Shown here: positions 59,916 to 64,000 of the stretch, one piece after another | Position numbering within the stretch: position 1 is the stretch's first letter | Layout: each line of letters opens with the position of its first letter | Assembly (NCBI RefSeq): GCF_019396385.1 | Contig: NZ_JAHKRN010000009.1 | Span: forward strand, 1 to 64,000 | Direction of reading: 5' to 3' | Origin: Nonomuraea harbinensis | GTDB lineage: Bacteria; Actinomycetota; Actinomycetes; Streptosporangiales; Streptosporangiaceae | DNA: 64,000 nt | Translations under genes and position numbers: made by a program | Notes under the pieces: generated by a model | What the model saw: only the letters and a program-made list of their open reading frames with translations | What the model was told of the DNA's origin: nothing | Databases searched by the model: none

Positions 59916-60809
59916 ATGAGAATCGGATTCGCCGTGCCCCAGTCAGGGGCGTGGGCCACGCCGCAGGCCATGCGCACGATCGCCACCCGGGCGGAGCGGC
60001 TCGGATACCACGAGCTGTGGACCTTCCAGCGGATGCTCTACCCGGTGGGGCACGAGATGGGGCCCACCTATCGCAGCGTGCACGACCCGCTGATCACACT
60101 GTCCTACCTGGCCGGCGTGACAGAGCGGATCCGGCTCGGGGTGGCGGTGGTGAACGCGTTCGTGCAGCCGGTGCCGCTGGCCAAGCAACTCGCCACCCTG
60201 CAGACCCTCTCGGGCGGCAGGCTGACGGCCGGGCTGGGGCTCGGGTGGGTGGAGGAGGAGTTCGAGGCGGCCGGGGTCGGCTTCGCGCGGCGCGGGCGCA
60301 GGGGCGAGGAGTTCGTCGAGGTGCTGCGCAAGATGTGGGGCGACGAGGTGGTGGAGCACCGGGGCGAGTTCTACCGGATCTCGCCGTCGTACGCCGACCC
60401 TAAGCCGTCCCCGGCGCCGCCGATCCTGCTGGGCGGCACGGCTGAGGTGGCGCTGCGCAGGGCGGGGCGGCTGGCCGACGGGTGGGTGAGCTCCAGCCGC
60501 GAGGACCTGTCGGGCATCGCCGGCCGCATCGCGCTGGTGAAGGCGGCGGCCTCGGAGGCGGGGCGGGACGCCGGGTCGCTGCGGTTCGTCTGCCGGGGCG
60601 TCACCCGGGTGCGGCCCGAGCCGGGGGAGCGGCGGCGGCTGACGGGCACCGTGGAGGAGATCAGGGGCGATGTCGCCTGGCTGGCGGAGCAGGGCGTGAC
60701 CGACCTCTTCCACGACCTCAACTTCGACCCGCACGTCGTCACCGCCGACCCTGACGAAGCACTCCGCCACGGCGAGACCCTCCTGGAGGCCCTCGCCCCG
60801 TCCGCCTAG
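59916..60809 (+). CDS. LLM-class F420-dependent oxidoreductase
   Basis: 297 residues of the luciferase-like barrel. MRIGFAVPQSGAWATP, LSYLAGVTERIRLGVAVVNAFVQPVPLAKQLATLQTLSGGRLTAGLGLGW, the FYRISPSYADPKPSPAPPILLGG segment and RAGRLADGWVSS are family signatures; FPxQ-type start favours F420 rather than FMN. Substrate unknown. Followed by a strong terminator. Confidence 0.87.
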   Translation: MRIGFAVPQSGAWATPQAMRTIATRAERLGYHELWTFQRMLYPVGHEMGPTYRSVHDPLITLSYLAGVTERIRLGVAVVNAFVQPVPLAKQLATLQTLSGGRLTAGLGLGWVEEEFEAAGVGFARRGRRGEEFVEVLRKMWGDEVVEHRGEFYRISPSYADPKPSPAPPILLGGTAEVALRRAGRLADGWVSSSREDLSGIAGRIALVKAAASEAGRDAGSLRFVCRGVTRVRPEPGERRRLTGTVEEIRGDVAWLAEQGVTDLFHDLNFDPHVVTADPDEALRHGETLLEALAPSA

Positions 60810-60827
60810 CCGTTCCGGAACATGCCC

Positions 60828-60857
60828 GGGAGCGCGGACCGGTCCGTCCGCGCTCCC
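60828..60857 (+). terminator. Terminator after the LLM oxidoreductase gene
   Basis: GGGAGCGCGGAC (60828-60839) and GTCCGCGCTCCC (60846-60857) pair perfectly over 12 bp with a 6-nt loop. Confidence 0.85.
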
Positions 60858-60922
60858 TGGGGCGTTCAGCGTCCCGCACGGGGCACGCAGCGTTCGCCCG
60901 CCGTCTCGTGCCAGGAGGACAC

Positions 60923-61199
60923 ATGCAACGCGGTGAAGTCTGGTGGGCCGACTTCGATGAGCGACGCCCGGTCGTGCTGCTCTCGGACGAGGAGTCATCC
61001 GGGTTTCAGGCGATGCAGGTCGTCGCGCCAGCGGGCGTCGACATGAGCGATCGAGCGGGCGGGCGTGTTGTCCTCCGTGAAGCTCAGCGAGGTTGGAGAA
61101 GCCGTCCGTGCCGCTGGAGAGAGGAGGGAGTGGACCCCGATGACGACTGCCAGGATCAGCGAGATCAAAGATGCCCGCCGTCTCGAAGGACTCGAGTAG
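60923..61199 (+). pseudogene. MazF/PemK-like toxin gene with central deletion and frame change
   Basis: From ATG 60923 (AGGAGG 4 nt upstream) the frame reads MQRGEVWWADFDERRPVVLL and continues to VVAPAGVD, the N-terminal half of a PemK/MazF RNase. From 61050 a different frame reads IERAGVLSSVKLSEVGEAV and ends ARISEIKDARRLEGLE at TAG 61197, matching the family C-terminus. The middle ~45-50 residues (the strand with the second catalytic region) are missing at ~61041-61050. A continuous 5' frame runs on in nonsense to ~61240. The toxin should be inactive. No antitoxin gene is visible. Confidence 0.75.
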
Positions 61200-61297
61200 C
61201 GGACGCCTGTGCTGCCCAGCTCGATCTCGTTGACGACTGACCGCTGCCCCCTCTCCACCGCACTCCAGCAACAAGATCACGATCTACGGCTGGAGTA

Positions 61298-62482
61298 CTA
61301 GGAGGACAGGCGCAGGGCTTCGGTTGCGATCGCGGTGCGTAGGTCGCGGATGCCTGGGAGGCCGCGTACCGGGTGTACGGCGTTCGTCAGGAGGACGGCC
61401 GTCAGGCGGTGGGACGGGGAGACGATCAGGGAGGTGCCGGTGAAGCCGGAGTGGCCGAACGCGTCGTCCAGCGGGCCGACGATGCCCGGGTCGCCGATGC
61501 GGACGCCGAGCCCGTGCCGGAACGGCGCGCCGGTCACGCCCTGGTCGCGCAGCATCTCGGCCACGGTGTCCGGGCGTAGTGCCGCCCCGCCGCCCAGCCG
61601 GAGCGCCTCGCCGAGGGCCAGCACGTCGTCCGCGGTGCCGAAGACGCCGGCGTGTCCCGCCACCCCGCCGAGCGCGTACGCGGTCTCGTCGTGCACCTCA
61701 CCCCGCACGCAGCCCGGCCCCGGTCGCTCGGGCTTCCACTCGGTGGCGGCGACCCGTGAAAGGTCAGCGGCCCCCTGAGACAGCCCGCCCGCGGGTGCAG
61801 GCGGGGTGGGGGAGCCTTTCTCGTACGGTGGCTCGCCGTGAGTGGGGGAGCCGATCTCGTACGGGGGCCCGCCGTCGGTCGTGGGCTGGGCGGGAGGGCT
61901 GGAGACCGGGCGGTAACCCGTGGCCGTCAGGTTCAGGGGGCCGGTCACGCGGGCGCGGACCAGCTGGTCGAGGGGGGTGCCGGAGGCGACTTCCGCCACC
62001 CGGCCCGCCATCACCAGGCCCACGTCCGAGTACAGGTACGGCCCGCCCACCGGAGAGGTCACCGGCGTCGAGACCATGGCCGCCATGCGCGCGGCCGGAG
62101 AGGCGTCCGGGAGCTCCAGGTCGATGCGGCGGGTGGGCTGGAAACCCGCCGTGTGCGTCAGCAGGCGGCGCAGGGTGATCCGCGGGTCGCGGCCCGGCAG
62201 CCAGGCCGCCACCGGCTCGTCCAGGCCCAGCACGCCCTCCTCGGCCAGCGACAGGACGGCGGCCGTGGTGAACAGCTTGCTGATCGAGGCCAGGTCGAAG
62301 ACGGCCTCGCGGCTCGCGGGCGGCCTGTACTCGGCGAGCGTGAACGCGGCGTCCCGGTAGCGCACCAGCTCGCCGGCGGCCGAGGCCGCCACGACCGCGC
62401 CGTCCACGGCGATCAGCGCGACAGCCGCCGGGCACACCCCCGGCACGGCCTCCGCCAAGATCGCGTCCAGCCGATCGGACAT
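61298..62482 (-). CDS. Serine hydrolase of the beta-lactamase fold (AmiE/YbbE-like)
   Basis: 394 residues. FDLASISKLFTTAAVLSL holds the SxxK nucleophile motif, YLYSDVGLVMAG the Y-S-D version of the YxN motif, and GHSGFTGTSLIV the third HSG/KTG-like motif. Located next to murQ and namZ, as the AmiE (YbbE) gene is in Bacillus, so removal of peptide from MurNAc-peptides is likely. Residues ~200-237 are a Pro/Gly-rich insertion with a duplicated 12-residue unit (GGPPYEIGSPTH / GEPPYEKGSPTP). Confidence 0.85.
   Translation of the reverse strand: MSDRLDAILAEAVPGVCPAAVALIAVDGAVVAASAAGELVRYRDAAFTLAEYRPPASREAVFDLASISKLFTTAAVLSLAEEGVLGLDEPVAAWLPGRDPRITLRRLLTHTAGFQPTRRIDLELPDASPAARMAAMVSTPVTSPVGGPYLYSDVGLVMAGRVAEVASGTPLDQLVRARVTGPLNLTATGYRPVSSPPAQPTTDGGPPYEIGSPTHGEPPYEKGSPTPPAPAGGLSQGAADLSRVAATEWKPERPGPGCVRGEVHDETAYALGGVAGHAGVFGTADDVLALGEALRLGGGAALRPDTVAEMLRDQGVTGAPFRHGLGVRIGDPGIVGPLDDAFGHSGFTGTSLIVSPSHRLTAVLLTNAVHPVRGLPGIRDLRTAIATEALRLSS
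61806..61877 (-). repeat. 36-bp direct repeat inside the serine hydrolase gene
   Basis: Two 36-bp units (61806-61841 and 61842-61877) share GTGGGGGAGCC and TCTCGTACGG blocks and encode 12-residue repeats in a loop. Confidence 0.7.
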
Positions 62483-62545
62483 CCTCTAGCCCCCCGTACG
62501 TCGAATGAACCCAAACCCAGGACCCCCCGAGTCGACAGATCCCCG

Positions 62546-63445
62546 TCAGCCGCTCAGCGCGTCGCTGAGCCGCTCCCCGTGGGAACGCAGCAGCGCGCGG
62601 GCGCCCTCCGCGTCCAGCTTGTGCCTGATCATCAGCACCGCCACCTTGGCCTGCCCGCCCGCCTCGGCCAGCGCCCGGCCGGCCGCCTCGTGGCCCGCCC
62701 CGGTGATGTCGCTGACCATGCGCACCGCGCGCGAGGCCAGCTTGCTGTTCATCGCCGACATCTCGATCATCTGGTTGCCGTACGTGCGGCCGAGCCGGAC
62801 CATCGAGATCGTCGAGATCATGTTGAGCACCAGCTTCTGGGCCGTACCCGCCTTGAGCCGGGTGGAGCCCGTCACCACCTCGGGGCCCACCACGACCTCG
62901 ATCGGGTGCTCGGCGGCGGCCGACAGCGGCGCGCCCTCGTTGCACGACAGGCTGACGGTGAGCGCCTCCCGGCGGCCCGCCTCCGCCAGCGCCCCCAGCA
63001 CGAAAGGGGCGCGCCCGCTGGCCGAGACGCCCACCACCGAGTCGAGGGGGCCCACTTCCAGCTCCGCCAGGGCGGCGGCGCCCGCGTCCGCGTCGTCCTC
63101 GGCGCCCTCGACCGAGCGGGTGAGCGCTTCATGACCGCCCGCGATGACGCCCTGGACCAGCTCCGGGTCGGTGCCGAAGGTCGGCGGGCACTCGGACGCG
63201 TCCAGCACGGCCAGCCGGCCCGACGTGCCCGCGCCGACGTACAGCAGCCTGCCGCCCTTGCCCATCCGCTCGGCGATCGCGTCGATCGCGTCGGAGATGG
63301 CCGGGATGGCGAGGGCCACGGCCGCCGGCACCGCGGCGTCGGCCTCGTTCATCAGTCGGGCGATCTGCAGCGTCGGCAGCCGGTCGATCTGGCTGTAACG
63401 GGGATCGCTCTGCTCGGTGGACGGCTCTGGTAGCGGATCAATCAT
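62546..63445 (-). CDS. murQ: N-acetylmuramic acid 6-phosphate etherase
   Basis: 299 residues. LLYVGAGTSGRLAVLDASECPPTFG is the SIS-domain phosphate loop with the catalytic Glu, VVGVSASGRAPFVLGAL the second loop and STRLKAGTAQKLVLNMIST the third. It cleaves the lactyl ether of MurNAc-6-phosphate to GlcNAc-6-phosphate in cell-wall recycling. ATG 63445 or GTG 63460 may be the start. Shares a 57-bp divergent promoter region with namZ and lies upstream of the AmiE-like gene on the same strand. Confidence 0.93.
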   Translation of the reverse strand: MIDPLPEPSTEQSDPRYSQIDRLPTLQIARLMNEADAAVPAAVALAIPAISDAIDAIAERMGKGGRLLYVGAGTSGRLAVLDASECPPTFGTDPELVQGVIAGGHEALTRSVEGAEDDADAGAAALAELEVGPLDSVVGVSASGRAPFVLGALAEAGRREALTVSLSCNEGAPLSAAAEHPIEVVVGPEVVTGSTRLKAGTAQKLVLNMISTISMVRLGRTYGNQMIEMSAMNSKLASRAVRMVSDITGAGHEAAGRALAEAGGQAKVAVLMIRHKLDAEGARALLRSHGERLSDALSG

Positions 63446-63475
63446 GACGCTAATTTCCACCCTCTACTTCTCTCT

Positions 63476-63490
63476 TGTAAATATCTTTCA
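63476..63490. promoter_or_regulatory. Imperfect palindrome in the murQ/namZ divergent region
   Basis: TGTAAATATCTTTCA reads on its complement as TGAAAGATATTTACA, an imperfect palindrome in an unusually AT-rich 60-bp stretch between two MurNAc-recycling genes. RpiR/MurR-type regulators bind sites of this look, but no such gene is in the window. Confidence 0.35.
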
Positions 63491-63502
63491 GACAATGGGT
63501 TC

Positions 63503-64000
63503 ATGTCATACGTACGCACCGGAGCCGAACGGCTGGCCGCGGATCCGTCGCTGGCCGGCGGGACGCGCCTCGGCCTCATCACCAACCCCACCGGGGTCCT
63601 GCCCGATCTGACCCCCACCGCTGACGCGCTGCTGGCGGCCGGAGTGCCGCTGACGGCGCTGTTCGGCCCCGAGCACGGCGTCCGCGGCACCGCGCAGGCC
63701 GGCTTCAGCGAGGGCGACGCGGTGGACGCCAGGACCGGGCTGCCGGTATACGACACGCACAAGATTGAGGGCGAGGCGCTGGACGAGCTGGTGGAGCGCT
63801 CCGGCGTGGACACGCTGGTGTTCGACATCGCGGACGTGGGCGCCCGCTTCTACACCTACGTCTGGACGATGTACGACCTGCTCGCCTCGGCCGCCCGGCT
63901 GGGCCTGCGGTTCGTCGTGCTGGACCGGCCGAACCCGCTCGGCGGGACCGTCACCGAGGGCCCGCCGCTCGACCCGGCGTTCGCCAGCTTCGTGGGCCGC
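63503..64000 (+). CDS. namZ: NamZ-like exo-beta-N-acetylmuramidase, N-terminal part
   Basis: 166 codons before the window ends, out of ~380-400 expected. MSYVRTGAERL, GLITNPTGVLPD, ALFGPEHGVRGTAQAGFSEGDAVDARTGLPVYDTH and VFDIADVGARFYTYVWTMYDLL are DUF1343/NamZ signatures. NamZ (YbbC of B. subtilis) removes terminal MurNAc from peptidoglycan fragments. Divergent from murQ, so both sides of this region serve MurNAc recovery. Confidence 0.92.
   Translation, partial: MSYVRTGAERLAADPSLAGGTRLGLITNPTGVLPDLTPTADALLAAGVPLTALFGPEHGVRGTAQAGFSEGDAVDARTGLPVYDTHKIEGEALDELVERSGVDTLVFDIADVGARFYTYVWTMYDLLASAARLGLRFVVLDRPNPLGGTVTEGPPLDPAFASFVGR

Noticed and set aside
60923-61240. Reading the continuous 5' frame as a genuine short protein
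   Set aside because: After VVAPAGVD the frame becomes Arg/Cys/Gln-rich nonsense, while a second frame carries the expected MazF/PemK C-terminus.

Overview
This is a 64 kb piece of a high-GC (about 72% by eye) actinobacterial chromosome. Several things point to a filamentous actinomycete: GC-rich third codon positions, GTG/TTG starts, many start codons 5-8 nt after a -10-like TAnnnT box (leaderless mRNAs), a DtxR/IdeR-type iron box, a SigB/F/G-type sigma module with SpoIIE/STAS/RsbW partners, an ANTAR protein, Hanks-type Ser/Thr kinases, a likely F420-dependent LLM enzyme and a MutA/MutB/MeaB set. A Streptosporangiales genus such as Nonomuraea would fit, but that is an inference. The window is mostly ordinary chromosome: no integrase, transposase, CRISPR array or biosynthetic megasynthase is visible.

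Layout. 1-2.5 kb: end of a thiamine-diphosphate enzyme, then a convergent dhaKLM operon (PTS-type dihydroxyacetone kinase). 2.5-7.9 kb: acyltransferase, cytoplasmic Ser/Thr kinase, a divergent MFS exporter and winged-helix regulator pair, a DUF4142 lipoprotein, and a siderophore-interacting reductase behind a near-perfect iron box. 8-12.6 kb: a GH65 phosphorylase fused to a beta-phosphoglucomutase, then a mannitol-dehydrogenase-family protein whose signature residues are replaced. 12.6-16.3 kb: proline catabolism (proline dehydrogenase, P5C dehydrogenase) with a divergent PucR regulator. 16.3-18 kb: PaiB-like flavoprotein and a GT4 glycosyltransferase with an RBS-masking hairpin.

18-22.5 kb is a stress-type partner-switching cassette: SpoIIE-like phosphatase (possibly degenerate), GAF-ANTAR, STAS antagonist, sigma factor, RsbW-like kinase, closed by a strong terminator. 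22.5-28.9 kb: small membrane and repeat-bearing proteins, an HTH protein, tRNA-Pro(GGG), NAD kinase, YibE/F, DUF72 and CorA. 28.7-32.7 kb: a TRAP-TAXI transporter operon with DUF1850. 32.7-35.6 kb: an editing-domain-less threonyl-tRNA synthetase preceded by a short ORF with three consecutive Thr codons and a hairpin (candidate ribosome-mediated attenuator), a LuxR regulator and an ATPase-type anti-sigma protein. 35.7-39.9 kb: cytidylyltransferase-like, PAP2-like and DUF427 genes, then an autoregulated-looking GntR/ABC operon. 39.9-44.1 kb: a three-gene peptidase operon (C39-like, S9, M20). 44.1-48.2 kb: a SWIM zinc-finger protein, an AAA+ ATPase and a membrane Ser/Thr kinase.

48.3-57 kb: MtnA, an endolysin-like amidase, methylmalonyl-CoA mutase MutA/MutB, MeaB and an acyl-CoA ligase. 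57-61.2 kb: small zinc-binding and CGNR proteins, a lipoprotein, an APH-fold kinase, an LLM oxidoreductase and a broken MazF/PemK toxin gene. 61.3-64 kb: MurNAc/peptidoglycan recycling (beta-lactamase-fold AmiE-like hydrolase, MurQ, and a divergent NamZ cut by the window edge).

The items most worth following are the threonine-leader attenuator ahead of the second-type thrS, the hairpin covering the glycosyltransferase RBS, and a run of enzymes that keep their fold but have lost signature catalytic residues (SpoIIE-type phosphatase, mannitol dehydrogenase homologue, C39-like peptidase).
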